Source of the DNA: Phalacrocorax aristotelis
Lineage: Eukaryota > Chordata > Aves > Suliformes > Phalacrocoracidae
Length of the DNA stretch: 64,000 bases
Direction of reading: 5' to 3'
Assembly: GCF_949628215.1 (NCBI RefSeq)
Contig: NC_134276.1
Span: forward strand, 217,082,610-217,146,609
Translations under genes and position numbers: made by a program
The notes under the pieces: model-generated
What the model was told of the DNA's origin: nothing
What the model saw: only the letters and a program-made list of their open reading frames with translations
Database searches by the model: none
Part shown: one piece after another, positions 39,440 to 59,184 of the stretch
Layout: each line of letters opens with the position of its first letter
Numbering within the stretch: the stretch's first letter is position 1

Positions 39440-42400
39440 CTCCTGTCCTGGTGTGCCTCCAAACTGGTTTGGGGGTGGTGGTGGCAGGGTGGTTCCCATG
39501 TTGCAACGGTCACTTCAGTCCTATGCATAGGGCTTTCCTTCCTGTGGATCTTTGGAGAGCCCTGTGGACTGGGGTGAGTGAGAGCATGCTCTGGGCCACC
39601 TGCCCTGGGGCTGAACCTCTGTGTTAAAATGGACATTGGGGTGATGATCTCAGGCACTGGCTGCCCATGGACTGTCTGTATGCTCAAACACAGCTGGCTC
39701 TGGGTTTTCTGTGCTGCTCTCTGCTCCAAGGCATAGCAGGGAGTGGGATCAGGTTTCTCTGTTCCCCTGCTGCTGTGCAGGGCCCTGCTAAAGTAATCCA
39801 TGTCTGGCTGCCAGGGCTGGCCCTGACTGGAAGTCTAACTGGAGTTGAGATGAGAATTCAAGTACCTCTACGGTCTGTCAGATCCCTGGAAAAGCAGCTA
39901 AACCATGTCCTATCTCTAAGTTCTAATGCAAGGAGCTGCCTCCCCAGTCAGACTTCTTCCCTCTTGTACTGGGTGATTGCTGCTCCCCAGGCATGATGCA
40001 AGAATTCCTGCAGGCAGCTAATGAGCTGAAAAGGAGGGTTTAACTTGATCTCTGTAGATTCCCCTGGACTGCAGCAGGTTATTTCTCCACTGGGGAGTCT
40101 CCTCCCAGTAAGTGATCCAAGAAAGAGAGCTGGCTGGGCTATGCTGGGGAAGCTGGATCTGCAGTCAGGCTGTAATTGAAGGGCTGACAGTGTTGGCTCT
40201 GGGTTGCGCTGGGAGAAAGGTCTAAACAACCTGAGGCAAGGGTGGTGGGGGTTGGTTATTATTAAAGCCTGTCTCTGTCATTACTCAGCTGGGCTCCTGG
40301 GGATGGTAATCTCCCAAGGTCACCAAGGTGGGAGCTCCTGGGGGCTGTCTCACCTCCAGCTGCCCCCCTGCCTGGGGGAGCAAGGCTGCTTGAGGTGGCG
40401 GGGCCGGCAATGTGATGACAGCAGAAAAGGGAATGAGTAATCATCTGCCTCCCTTGAGCCTCCTGCACACACACACCCCACCCCACCCCCCATGCAGTTT
40501 TATGTGCTGGGAAATGGTTTTCTGCAGAGGGCTGGTGCAGACCCCAAAGCAATGCCCAAACCTCCCTCTAGCAAAGAAGGGGGGGAAAGAGCAGAAAGCT
40601 TGACTAGGTGCAAGGCCAGTTCCTCCTCCCCATCCTGGATACTTGGCCAAGAGCTGGGTGAGGGTTGCTTGATATTTTTTTTTTTATTTTTTTTTTTTGG
40701 CGGGCCTTGGGATGGGGGTTATCTTTTGGGGTTCATGGTCTGCCCTCTTTGTGTCCTGCTGGTAAAGCAGGTCATCCACTGCCTGTAGGATGGAGGCTAT
40801 GGGAGGGAGGCACAGCAGCCAGTGTGGCTGTACCAAGGCTGGTGGCCTGAGGTCACACCTAGACCATGTGAATTTATGACACTGGAGGGTCTTCTCCTCC
40901 ATGGATCTGCTGAACACTCTACATGCTGGGGAGGGTCAACCTCCTGCTTGGAAAAAGTACTATTTTTAATTTTTTCTTCTCATTTTAATTCTTCTTGTGG
41001 GCCTGAAAACTCTTGAAGGCAGAGCTGTCTGGTATCTCAGCTCTTATCCATGCTGGGACTGGACAAAATGTCTAGCTGGTGGTCAGGCTGGGGACATGAG
41101 TGTCTCTGCAGCCACAGCACAGTCCTGTCCACTGCCCTGACAGCCTTGCAGCTCCATCAGGGCATTTCTGTGAATGCTTATAAGCTTCAGGCTCATCTGC
41201 TTGTGCTGGCAACAGGAGCCTTTCAAGCACATCTGTGTGTGATGACCCTGCTGGGCCCAGAAGTGATGATGGAGTGAGACAGTTTGTCACCCAGCCAGAT
41301 GAAGACCAATCCCCCTGAGCAGCCTCATCACCACTGGCCCCATGAGGACTGTGCACAGGTCCCCTGTTGCTCCAGACACAGCTCTGCTGTGGCTCAGGCC
41401 ACAGGGTAGAAGCAAGTGGTGGTGGGTGCTGTTGGATCAGGGATGGATAGCACTGTGGAAGAGGGAGCTTGCCCAAGACCTTGCGGGAAGGCAGTGGCAG
41501 AGCTCTACAGGGACCTTGAGGCTTTTTATCACTGTCTTTGCTATTGCAACACACAGGTAGGGAAGATAAAGCTGATGCTGTGCAATGAAATGTGTGCTGT
41601 TCTTGGGTGTGGGTCTGGAGGATCCACCACTCATGAAGGCTCTAAATCATCCTTGATGTCCATAGAACTGGAGATGCCATCTCCCTAAAATCTATGGGAT
41701 TGCTCTCCACTCACAAAGAAAATCTTTTCCTTCCTTCCCTCACTGTGTTTGCAGGAGGGCAGGAGTGGGTCTGTGCTGATGGACATAGCGGAGTAATTGA
41801 TTTTGGTATTAAACTGCTCCAATTACATCAGCCCCAGTGCTGTGCTGATGGCTTTCCAAGCTGTAGAAGCCTGTGGCTGCACTCCTGCCCTTGCTTGGCT
41901 ATGCTGGGCTGGCTTGTGGCTCCAAGTGGGAGTGATGGGCTCTGCATGTCTGCCCCAGGCTGCTGTCACTCACATTTCTGGGAGATTTAGCAAGTGGCTT
42001 CCAGCCCCAGCTGTCTCGGGGGGGTGGGGAATGGAGCCACCAGGGAAAGGTGGCAGCCCTCAAGGCCATGCCTGGAAAATTCCCAGCACATCAGCCTCCC
42101 CCATGCCTAACATTTTGGCTCAGGCAACCTGACAGCAGTGAGTTGAGCACAGAGAGGGCTTCAGCCCAACAGGGTTCTTCCTAGGGATTGATCTACTGCC
42201 CAGTCATGCTGTCAGCACCCTGGCTTTTTAGGTTAACTGCAGCCAAGAGGGGCCTCAGGGCTTCCTCCATCTTCATCTCCCACATATAGGACACAGGAAC
42301 AATTCCCCATCCCTCTAACTATCCCTGGCTGTGCCTCCCAGTGCATCGCTTTGGGAACATCTCCAGAATCATACCCCAACCAGGGGAGAGGGCAGCTGTA

Positions 42401-43100
42401 GCTACAAGGCACAGAGGAGGTCTAGGGGGAAAGAACTCCAATTTGAGACAGAGCCCAGCATTGAAATGAAAGGTGGATGTGGGGCTATGGTATAAAGGAA
42501 AGCATAATGCAACAGCCATGAGCAGGGCACCTAGAGACTCTGTGCAGCATGGAGCCAGCCATTCTCCTATCCCACAGGCTTACAAACATTCCCTCTCCAT
42601 ATCTTATTGGGGCATTTCACTGTTCTTCCTCCTGCACCACCCCATGACATGGGCAAACTCCCACCCCAGGCACACAGGGCTGGTTTCACACACACCAACT
42701 CCTGAGCAAGGCAGCAGCTCAGAGCTCCAGCACTGCCCCAACAACCAGGACTTTGTCAGGCAACAAACCACCTTCGCCAGAGCTGGTGAGGCAGCAAAAC
42801 CCCACCAGGAATATGCTCGTTACCCACTCCCCATTAAGGCACTAGTCAAACTGGACCATCCCTGCCTGCTCCCAGACACGCTTCCTCTGGGCTTCTCTTA
42901 GAGACAAGAGGAGCATCATCCAGCCTCAGACAGACAAGTCCCTGCAGGATATAGGTCATTTCCCTCACAGCCATAATTATGGTTGATGATCCTCACAGAT
43001 GGCCTACCCAGAACACACCCTTATCAGCATTTGCTATTCTCCCCAAGACAACATCCATGCAGTTGGGACATCCCCACACAGACAGCCTGATTAAATCTAA
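39440..43100. other. Spacer between two convergent tubulin genes
   Basis: About 3.7 kb without a supported gene. It holds a CA/CCCCA-rich run near 40468-40495 and a poly(T) run near 40673-40700. A small AT-rich block near 41785-41840 (gagtaattgattttggtatt) looks regulatory. The spacer forms the loop of the inverted repeat made by the two exon 4 copies. Confidence 0.5.
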
Positions 43101-43126
43101 AGAACTTGGAGGAAAAAAAAAAAGTC

Positions 43127-43132
43127 TTTATT
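43127..43132 (-). terminator. TUBAL3: Polyadenylation signal of TUBAL3
   Basis: TTTATT on the plus strand (AATAAA on the minus strand), about 430 nt after the stop codon, within A-rich sequence. The mRNA would end near 43110. Confidence 0.6.
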
Positions 43133-43563
43133 CAAATAAAAAAAAAAAAGACAGTTGCATAGAAGTGTACAGGTACATTTCTACTTAAAAGGTGCTTTTA
43201 CAGTAAAAGCCAGAGCAAGAAATTGCCATTTCAGCCAAAGCAGGCAGCTTGCAGCATTCCCCTGGACTAGGAACCAGGATCCTCTGCCCAGGCAGGATGT
43301 GTCCCCAACACTAAGCCAGGCACCTATTCAGCTTCACTCATTGATAAAAAGCAGTGTGATAAAGCTTGAGACACCCATGCTACAGAAGTGCACTATGAGC
43401 ACATAGACTATGCAAGCAGGAAAGGTATAATACGTCAAACAGTAGCATTGAGGTTCAGGCCAATCCTTGGGCACCTCCAGGCACTCAGAAACTGTTGAGC
43501 CTGATGACAGAGGGTTTGTATTTCATCCGAGGTTTGACTTCATTAAAAACAGACTGCAGTTTG

Positions 43564-49735
<6,172 letters not shown>

Positions 49736-49798
49736 GGTGAGACTGGAAGCTTGCTAAGATCTAAGCAAAACAGCTGCTACCCCTGCCTCTCCCTGCAA

Positions 49799-49808
49799 CT
49801 TTATAGCC
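49799..49808 (-). promoter_or_regulatory. TUBAL3: TUBAL3 TATA box
   Basis: On the minus strand gggctataaagttgc lies about 65 nt upstream of the ATG, predicting a start near 49775 and a 5' UTR of about 40 nt. Copy A has the same arrangement. Confidence 0.65.
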
Positions 49809-50794
49809 CAGGAAGGCTTGACTCCACCTGAATATAAAGAAGCTTTCTGCTAGCTTAAAGGAACAGAGCTCCTTTTCCTTTGCATCTCTAGAAATAGCAA
49901 GGGATGAAATGATCTATTAGTGTCTAGCTAGTGCAATTTCTGTGATTAAACAGCCTTGGCTACAGTGCAATGTGAACTTTTATAGTACTTTTTTTTTTTC
50001 AAAGAGCCTGAACTGGGCGGGGGCAGGAAAAGAATAGATGCCAAAGTTTGGCTAAAAAGAAGGAAACTCTGGGGAAGTCAGAGTGCCCCCATATGATTCA
50101 CTTTATCCATCAGAAACAATCTTCCGCTTATCATTTTTCAGAGCACTGCCACTGATGTGCTGTGTCTTGTCTATTTTTAGGGAGAATCCTGCAATTTTTG
50201 GTCTTTGTTCCGTATGCTCAATCACCTTCATGGGAATCTGCTGACTTTTGCATCTCTGGGACATTCAGGTGTAGGCTCAGACCCTCTGTTTGCCTCACCT
50301 GCTAGCCATTAAGGGTTCATTTTGCCCTCCTGCCAAGAGCTGACATAAGGACTCTGAGCCAGTTTTGGCCTCATCCTGCAAGTAGGTAGCTGTATCTTTA
50401 AGACTGCTTTGGATCTGCCCTGAAGACTCATTAGTGCCCGTGTGGTTACTAGCAGCAGGTGACAAGAGCGGTCAGTGGTAACTTGTTTACTAATTCTCTT
50501 ATTTACCTCTGCATTCTCCCATTAAAATGTTCCCAAACCTTCTGTGGTTCAGCCATAGCTGCAACAGGTTAACAGCTCTGGGGTGGGGGAGATAACCACG
50601 ATAACCGTGTCACAGACTGTATCAGCATGAGCGAAGCCAGGCAGTCAAGGATGAGGAGTTTTTCCTCTGTTCAGAATTTGTAAAATCCCCACTGCTTACT
50701 GGCTCCAGTTTGAGCTGACCAGTACAAGATAGATGCAGGTATACCAGAGAAAGTCCATTGCAGACTGCCGAGCTGGTCAGATTTGGAGTACAGG

Positions 50795-50985
50795 ACAGGG
50801 GCACACAGGGTAACGGGGCTTGTTCATCCTCGAGAAGGGGACACCTTTCAAGTCACCATGAAGGTGGTCAGGCATTCGAGCAGGAACCTAAAGATAAGGA
50901 AATTTTCATCCTTGAATGTAGTCAAAACTCACCTGCTCAAGTCCTCAAGCAACCTGTTCTAAGTTGACCCCAAGGTGTTCTTAGG
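50795..50985 (+). mobile_element. CR1 LINE relic
   Basis: A weathered CR1 segment recognisable from ggcttgttcatcctcgagaa and from catccttgaatgtagtcaaa followed by tcctcaagcaacctgttcta, which match the CR1 'first-aid to lead to' 3' region (feedback of the form catccttggagatactcaaa ... cctgggcaacctgctcta). The terminal tail is missing. Confidence 0.65.
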
Positions 50986-53900
50986 AGGCAAAATTAACCC
51001 TCTCGCCAAGGACCTGTATACGCCGACCTGGTGGTAAGAACATCCCCAGCCACAGGGTAAACTTCTTTAGAGAATCTTTATTTCCCTTTATAACGTCAGC
51101 ACCGCATATGGGCTCAGCTGAGCCCAGAGCGTGGTGGGTATCCACCCCCAGCTCTGCCGAGACATGGGAACAAGACTGTAGCCTCAATGGCCAAAGAGAT
51201 GAGCTGACCTGCAAAAGGAAGGCCTCTATGGAAGAGCTCTCCTCCACTGGCATGTTCAGCCCAACCTTGGCCTCTAAGGGCAGATGGGAGCGCTACCCTG
51301 TTCCTGCTTGGGGCTATGCCATGGATTTAGGGAATTCGAACCAAGCAGGTTGAGCACATGGCTCTGCCTGTTTTGGAAGTGGAGGAATTCAGCCATAATT
51401 GGGTCAGGCAGGGTTCTTTTGCTAGATGGAGGATCATGCAAACACTGTCAGTGTGGTGGCCTCCAAACCTCTGCTGGGAATAAAGGTGGCCTCTGAGAAG
51501 CTATTCTCTTCTGGCTTAATCAAAGAGCCTCCCAAATGTGTGCACCAAGCCTCCTGGTCAGAGAAGATCTCTTTCCAAGAGGCATCTGTTCCTCAATGAG
51601 AAAAGAGAAAATGAGGAACCCGGGCCACTTAGAGCATGAAGGATTTATTCACTAAATGATGTGCTTTTGGTCAACCCCAAACCAAAAAAATTTGGGGCTG
51701 ATTTCTCTCTTTCTTGGGAAATGGAAAGCAAAAGAGGCAAATGCTATAGTCTGGTGGTGACAGAGAAAACCTGCCTGCAATCTCAGCTCCAAGACATATT
51801 TAGACTGGCACCAACAAGAAGGACAGAGACCACCCCCCTCAGAGGACCCTTCGCGGCAGCTCCCAGCCTTTTTATAGCCAGACCTCACAGCTGCTGCCTC
51901 CTTTTTCCCACTCCCACACCCTAAATATTGCCTCCTCACTCTCCCTGGTCTTCCTATTGCTGTCCCACCATGTGGTCTGGCACCAGCTGCTGTTCGCCGC
52001 CTCTACAGGGCAAATCCTTACCCGTGAGGATGTGGGTGGTGTCCCAAAACATGCCGGATGAGTGTGCTGAGATGGAGGCCAGAACTGATCTGTGGCCACA
52101 CTGGGAGCAAGCACTTGACTCACCAGGCTGCTGAGGAACAGAGAAGATACTGCTTTTGCCATGCATTTAAATGTCACCTTTGACACCTGTCCCTTACTTT
52201 TGTTAGAGGAGCCGCCATGGAATCAAAAGGTTTTGTCCCTGGGAAGACAAAATATTTAATTCAATATTAATTTGTGTAATTCAATATTAATTTTTGGTGT
52301 TGCTGAAGCAGGAAAAAGTGGGGGGGTGGGGGAAATTCACTTTGCTTCAGGCCGAGCCAAATGTGGGATTTTTCAGTGTTTTTGGTTCATTGGCTGAACT
52401 GAAAAAAAAAAGTCAGTGATTCATGTAGTTCCAAAATCCGCCATTTCAGAAGTAATTTGTTCCCATGTTTAATTGCTCACCTAGTTAAATTTGCTCCCTG
52501 TTTCACATGTGAATTTCTCTAGCATAAGCTTCCAGCCACTGGCTCTCATTATGCCTTTTTCTGGGGAGTAAAAGCTGCCAACTTTCCACACCCTCAGCCC
52601 CCCGAAGGCAGTTATTGTCTTTTCAAGTTAATTCAGCGCTGGCCGAATATGCAGAACGACAGTCCTAGAGATCTCCATCCTCCGCTTTAGCCTGAACTGC
52701 CAGATCCCGTTCCCCAGCAGGTCTCCGTCTGCATCCGTTGTCCTCCAGAGGCCTAAAGCCACTAACACCATTAATGGGAACTCCCCAGTGACCTGGGCAA
52801 AACTGGGCTCGTCCCACTTAATGCCGGTGCCCACTAACGAGCTTCTGACAGGGGAGGAACTTAGGCCGTGCCAGCTGTTCCCAAAGCTCATCCGGCGACA
52901 AGCACGTAACTCACAAGGCCGTTGCGACCCTCAGGAGCTTTGGTGGCCATCGCACGGTGGCCCCGCAAATTTTGCTACATGGTCTTCGCCCTCATGTCTG
53001 ATGAGCAAAGGAGGACCCTGCCAAGGGGCACCCACTTATCGATGGGCCAACTAGTCCTCCGGACACCCCTGCTTCTCCTTGTAGGGAGGCCTCAGGCCAC
53101 TGTTACCCTAATTTAGGTTTGCCAGGACTGACTTTGAAGCGCTGCTCCTGATAGCAGTTGTCCTTTATCTATCACACAGTGAGGCCCCAACCTCAGCTCA
53201 GGCATCTGTTCCTGATAACCAGAGATGATTTATCCAAGCATTACCCTGCATATCTCTAGCATTTTACTGCGTGTGTCTCTGTCCGTGCACGGTTCGTTTT
53301 TACACCGCTCCTTCTCTGGCCTTGGCATCAGCCCTTTCTGCTTCGTGCACGTGAAGGATGCAAGCAGAGACAATTCCCCTTGTTTTGCTGATGTTGTTTC
53401 CTTCCCCTCCCTCCCATGTACAGATTTTGCTTTAGCCAACCTCCATCTGCAAACACATCCTGGCAGCGTGAGACAGCGGAGCAATTTTGATGCAGGGGGA
53501 TCCATTCAGATATAGTCACAAAAAAGAAGAATTTAACTTGCCACAAAAGTAAATTACTAATACCGTACTGTCAAAAGAAGCATTCAGCATCAGTAGGAAC
53601 TTTTGACATTCTCTATTGTAATGCAAATAGTTACAGCAAAAAGCGATTAAAACTGAAAACCTTCATTTCAAGGCTATCAGGATGGGATGTTTTGACAATC
53701 CCACTTTCCCCCCCCAACTCCCCTCATTTTTCTTTCCAAATAAAACCCTGGCAGACCCATCCCGCTCTGCTAGACAGCTCGATTGGAATGGAACTGCATA
53801 TTTCAGCAGAACACAGTTCCAGCAGAATTCCCCCAACCAGCTCTGCCTCAAAGCTATTCCCGTAACCGAGGGTGGAGAAAGCACCATCTCTTTATTTGTG

Positions 53901-56900
53901 TCTGCACAGCTGTGCTTTTCCTCTGCGTTCCCTAAAGCAGATAGGAACCAGCTGTGGGGTACGGGCTTCTTTGCAGCAGGGTTAAGCTGTAGAAATAGCG
54001 AGTGCACAAGGATATATTTTTATTTATTCTCCAGTCGCAAAGGGTTAGTTGCAAAATTTGCAAAAGTTGCAACGTTATTTCTACTCTTCTCCCTTTAATT
54101 GCCTTAGGAGTAATGAGGTAAATGCTTTACGGAAAAGAGTTCTTCTAAAGTAACTCAGAGAAAGATGGGCTTATATTCTTTAATGAGTTTCAGGGTGGCT
54201 GTAATGTGTCAGGCAAAGGTTTGCCTCCCAGTGCCCTGCTCCCAGCTGAGGCCACGAGCAGCTGCTTGGAGAAGCAGAAAGGGCCGGGAAAATGTATATA
54301 ACATATCCCCTGAAGTCTCTCCTCCGATTTTTATTCAGCTCGGGGACTTTCCGAACTGCGTGTGATTTCTACATACTCAATAACCTTCAATGCATTTCCC
54401 TGCCATCAGTTTGTCTCGTGCCCTTGAACGTTGTCCAACGTTAGCATCTGTTCCCGGGCACTTTTAGTTTCAATTTGTTCAGCAGAACTCCAAGTAACTA
54501 ACTTCCTGCCGCGTGAGTCGTTTTCATCTTTGTGACAGCCGTTTATTTATTTCTTGATCTCTCTCCTGCGTTTCTCTGTCTACAAAGCTGAAACCATCTT
54601 CATCAGTCAAGAGCCTGTGCGCAGGTTTCTGGAAGAAACTGAGTTGTGTCTTTCTCTCTGCCAATACAGTGATTTTATCGGCTTCTGCAGGGGATCCTAG
54701 CAGCTCTCTGCTCTCTTAGCAGCTGACCCTACTACCAGTCTTGCAAGTTTTTGTTTTAATAAAAGAGGCTGAGCCAGAATCCCTGTCGTTCCCAGGGCGT
54801 TGCTGTTAGTCCTCCCCATGGAACTGCCTGACGCATTTCAGCATTGATTCAATTCATTATTGACCCTCTGCGAAGGGCCCTTCTCAGTGAGACTTTTCCT
54901 TCCCACCTGTCTGTACATGGGAAACTTCTAGAGCAAAGATGGGATTAAAAAAGCTCTTGCCAAATTCATGACCAGCTGAAGAACTCAGCCTCAGCACTTC
55001 CCTTCGTGTTAATGTCAGAGCTACCAACACTGCCTTTAGTGGGGCTGAAAACTGAAGCTTTGCATCAAGTGTTTTAGAAGAATTAAATTCCAGCACAGAG
55101 GCTCAATTTGAGCTATTGGGATTAATTTGAATGTGTGGTGTACAGAGATCTGCTGCGTGGCTGGAAAAGGTAGGTAGACACATTTGATTATCCAGGCTGT
55201 TCTTGGCTGCGTGGGATCTTCTCATTCCTGCACATATATCTGCTCCCTTATGCAAAAGGATGATTTTGGAGCTGCTGAAATCAAATCCATAGCAGTGTCA
55301 AAAGGGCGTCGTAATGTTGTAGCTAGACACCTGCTTGTCTGCTGTGCCGAGCCGTGCAAAGGAGAAGTTTTGAGGAAGAGCCCTTCCCATTGCCGCAGAC
55401 AAAGCTAACAGATGACTGACGATTCTAATTACTTACAGTTCACAGGGCTTTTCTAATGGTCCGAAACCTCTGACAATGATAAATGCTGTCATTAGGCCCA
55501 CATAAACAACCGTTTTAAGGATATAAAAGCAAAACAGTTTTTCCTTCATCTTCTGAAAGTTGGAACGCATTTCAAAAATACACGTGGGGCTGCGCTATTA
55601 TTAAAACTGGCTTTTTTTGCATTGTTCAGCTCTCTGGCTAAGACAAAACATGAGCGAGGCTCAACTGTAATGTTTATGGAAGGTGCAAGGACTGAGAATG
55701 GAAAAGTAGAGTGACTTGGATTATCCAAACTAATTTGCTTGATTTTTTTTTTTCTAAAAGGAATCAATTCTGCACAGTGTGCAACAGTTGGGAAATGCAT
55801 CACTTGAGGCTTTGAGTGGCAGTTTGGCCAGCTTGGGTATCTTGTAAGCCTCATGGAAGAGGAAGCTCTGAAACCTTTCATGAGTTGATTGTGTCACTTG
55901 GCAGAGTTTCTTTCGTGGCTGCAAATCACATGTATTATCTAGCCTGATGTTTGCTGACTACCTGGAATGCAAGGATAATTTTCATGTAGTTTTACAGCAC
56001 TTATTTTCTAGAGTTTTTTTCCTAGATGAAAATACAAGACAGGTTGGCTTGGTTTTTTTTCATGGTTCTAAATGCTGATGGTGACACACACCCTAATCAT
56101 GTGCAATTTATGGCCTAAGGTTTCATGGCACTATAAATGTCTAAGCTGCCTTGAATCCTCCAGATGACTACTTTCGAAGTAGCGTAAGTGCTTAAAAGAG
56201 CAATGTTGCCAAGTGTATAAAATTCTACAAAACAACTTGACGCTTTGAATCCTGAAAGAGATCGGTGTCAATGAAGCGTGCTTTCATCTTTGCCTAATTA
56301 AGTCTGCTTGTTTGAGAACCACAAGTCCTTAATGCATGTGTTACTAATCCCCTGCCTAATCCAAAAAATCTTTCCGAAAGGGAATAGGCCCAACAAGACA
56401 GACATTTAGGTCAATAGAGTCTCTACCACTCCTTGCTGAGAGCGGGGAGGAGAAAGCTTAGCAGGCAAAAGCCCTCCTTCGGGCAAAATATTTTCTGGCC
56501 TCAAAGATGAAGCACGGAGCAAAACTCAAGCTTAAAATTTCTCCTGAAACATTGTGACCTTCTGGAAATGCAATGAAACTGTTTTGCAACCCCTGACAGC
56601 ACTTGCGAGCAGGCAGGTGCTGTAGCATCTGTGGGATTCTCACCACCTTTGTAGCAAGCTCCTGAGAGGCTGTGCTCTGTCAGTAACTCTAATTGTGCAC
56701 CACTCGAGATCTCACGGATATCACATGGGCATAATCTTCAACCATTACTTGTCTTTGATGGGCACTGGGCTGCCCACGTCCATCTTCAGTGGTGTAAACA
56801 GTCTCAGACTCTAGCAGGCACTCGGCCACAAAGTCAGGATGTGGCCCGAAGCATGGCAGAGCTTCCATCCTGCCCATCGCAAAAGAGGCTAGTTGTACCA

Positions 56901-57410
56901 ACCAGCGTTGAGCTAAATGCCTGACTTTGAGATGGTATCTTTATATAGCATCCTAAATCCACTTCTGCTTATTAAAATTCCAAGCTCTGGTGAGCGCATA
57001 TACTGCACAAGTAGCAGTTATCGGGGCTATGCAGCTGGTAAGTCGCATGCGTAAGTCAGGGGAAGACACAGGGTGAGGCTAGCGTGTCTAGCTGAAGACT
57101 CTTGCTCATGTGCTGATTATCAGAGTCACGCACCCCTCCTGCCCAGTGCTTGCCCTCATAGCTGCCTGTGACTAGCAGCTGGGGAAACCCTTGGGCACGA
57201 TGCCTCCAGTCTGATAGGCACTGCCATACGGTGGAACGGGGGAGGAATGTGTGAGAGGCAGGACTCCTTAGCATCAGGAAGGATTTTCTTGTGCAGCCTC
57301 CGTCTCCTCTGATGAAATCGGTGCTGTTGCTACTGCCTCTGAGCAGGGAATGGAAAATGTGGAAAGGTTTTTTTCACAGAGCATCTGTTTGCTTCTTCCC
57401 CGGTCCTCCT
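50986..57410. other. Intergenic DNA upstream of TUBAL3 and the tubulin pseudogene
   Basis: No gene is supported. A 20-bp unit is tandemly doubled at 52257-52293 (taattcaatattaatttgtg). Several repeat-free AT-rich blocks (52240-52560, 54160-54700, 55430-56330) could be conserved regulatory DNA. The minus-strand open frame at 52628-52891 has no recognisable domain. Confidence 0.4.
52257..52293. repeat. 20-bp direct tandem repeat
   Basis: taattcaatattaattt occurs twice head to tail with a 20-bp period. Each unit is itself nearly palindromic around AATATT. Confidence 0.8.
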
Positions 57411-57413
57411 CAG

Positions 57414-59180
57414 GGGTTCTGCATTTCCGCCTCTGCTGGACAGGGTAGTGCGCAGATGGACAGTGCAGTACTGCCTCAAGTACGGGCTCCAACCACGAGA
57501 CCCTGTCCGCATAACCAAGCAAACAAACAAGCTCCTCGGGGTCCTTCATCAGTGAGAGGGGACGGTGGGAGCAGCTGTCCAGAGCATCCACCCAGCTCCA
57601 GAGCCCACAGTCACTGGAGACATACCAAAAATTGGTGGAAATCTAATAAAGAGGATTACGAGCGATGTGAAAAGGATCCCTGAGCTGGACTGGGTTCTCA
57701 GCTTTCCTAAAATGTTTGCACCAGGAGTCCCGTTCCCCACAATGAGAGGTTCTTCCCTCTTCTGAGCTGCAGCCCATGCTTTGAGGTCCCCTTTGTCTTC
57801 CACTGTTCAGCAGATTCTGTGACTACACTGGATGTAGTTTGAGGAGAGTTGTTGGTGAGCCTCTTTAATTTAAATTCATTTAATATAAAGACTTAAGACT
57901 CCTCTAGAGAAAGGTAACAGTGATTCTGATTTTCCACCTACTTCTCCCTGCTCTGTTCCTCTCTTTCCAGTGCCATCTGACCTCTCTTTTACTACGGTCT
58001 CCAACCAACATGTTTCACTATGGGTGAAATTCAGAATGGTATCCGCTCTTCTACTGTCACGGTGAGTCGCACATCAGCAGGAAGGGAGATGCTGCCAATA
58101 GTCGGACTGCTGCACCCCTGGGAAGGTAATGCTGGATTTGGGCACTGGTTGATGAGACTTCCAAAATGGTAGATAAAGCACAGTGGGTGCAGAGGGGAGA
58201 CAGTTTGAGTTCTGTCACGCTTCTGCTGCTTGAAGATGGATGGAGACTTTCTTTTCTTGAACATGTAACTGAAAGCAAAGACACGTGGGTGTGACACAAG
58301 TCGATAACAAGCAGACCTGACTCTGCTCAAGTTCAGATTTCAGTGCATGTTTCGCTCTCCACTCTGGCCACAGTTCAATCCAGTTGTGATTGACTCTGAA
58401 TGAAGCGTGGCCTTCAAAAGTCTACAGCTGGACTGTACACTCATCTGTAGCAGTCTCTCAGAACTCCCTTCTACTGACTGCTGATCGGTAGATCCTACGA
58501 GGGTTCCTGGTCATTCAGATCCAAGCTGTAGATCTGCAAATTGACTTGAAGACAGGGAGCTTCCACAGGCAGCTCTGTGCTGACCTCCCACCCCACCCTG
58601 GAGCACTCAGGCTCCACAGGAGACAAGAAGGCCATGTCATAGATCTATGCCATCACCAACCACAACCTGAATACCCAAGCATCCCGCTTGAACCTGTTGA
58701 TGGGGTGGCATCCTCTCCCATCCCATCATTGGTTTAAGAGAGCCTTCAGTATTGACTTCACCAAGAGAGACACACCTGGTGAACACATCCTCGGATATGC
58801 TTTGCCCTCATGACCTACACAGCTAGAGTTCCAGCAGAGAAGGCCTGCCACAAGCACCCTTCAGATCATTAATGTCTGTGCTGAGTTCTCCAACTAGATG
58901 GAAAATTCATTTGATAAGTCCATGGCTCACTGCCTACTGTACCAGGGAGGACGCAGTGCTCAGGGATGCAGCTGCCCCCACTGGAGAATGCAAAAAACAG
59001 GAGGTTTTGAAAGACTGGAAGCTTTTCAAAATCAGGAGGATACACCAGTTTGTGGATGGCTGATGCAGAATCCAGGGTCCAGCTGAGCAGGGAAGGTCTC
59101 TGGGGTAGGAGACAGCTGTGGAGAAGGATTGGAAAGAAGTGAAAGAATTTGTCTGGTAGAGATGAAGTGTATGAATGTCT
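57414..59180 (+). pseudogene. Alpha-tubulin pseudogene retaining introns
   Basis: Three relic exons in the order and orientation of a real gene. Exon 2 (57414-57616) gives CISASAGQGSAQM then, after a frame change, VQYCLKYGLQP, matching [13 protein letters not shown] and [11 protein letters not shown]. It follows an intact tcctcctcag acceptor and ends in gagcccacagtcactg, against gagcccactgtcattg. Exon 3 (58024-58168) aligns through gatgctgccaa and ends ccaaaatg|gta, as the live copies end ggaaaatg|gta. Exon 4 (about 58480-59180) shows HPTLEHS, IYAITNHNLN, CAEFSN and HCLLYQGG among stops and frameshifts. Intron-sized gaps of about 400 and 310 bp separate the exons, so this is a decayed duplicate and not a processed mRNA copy. 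An AATAAA at 59262 may be its old polyadenylation signal. Exon 1 was not found. Confidence 0.88.
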
Positions 59181-59184
59181 ATCA

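Noticed and set aside
52628-52891. 87-aa minus-strand open frame in the TUBAL3 upstream region
   Set aside because: No domain, signal peptide or convincing splice sites; kept only as possible conserved non-coding DNA.
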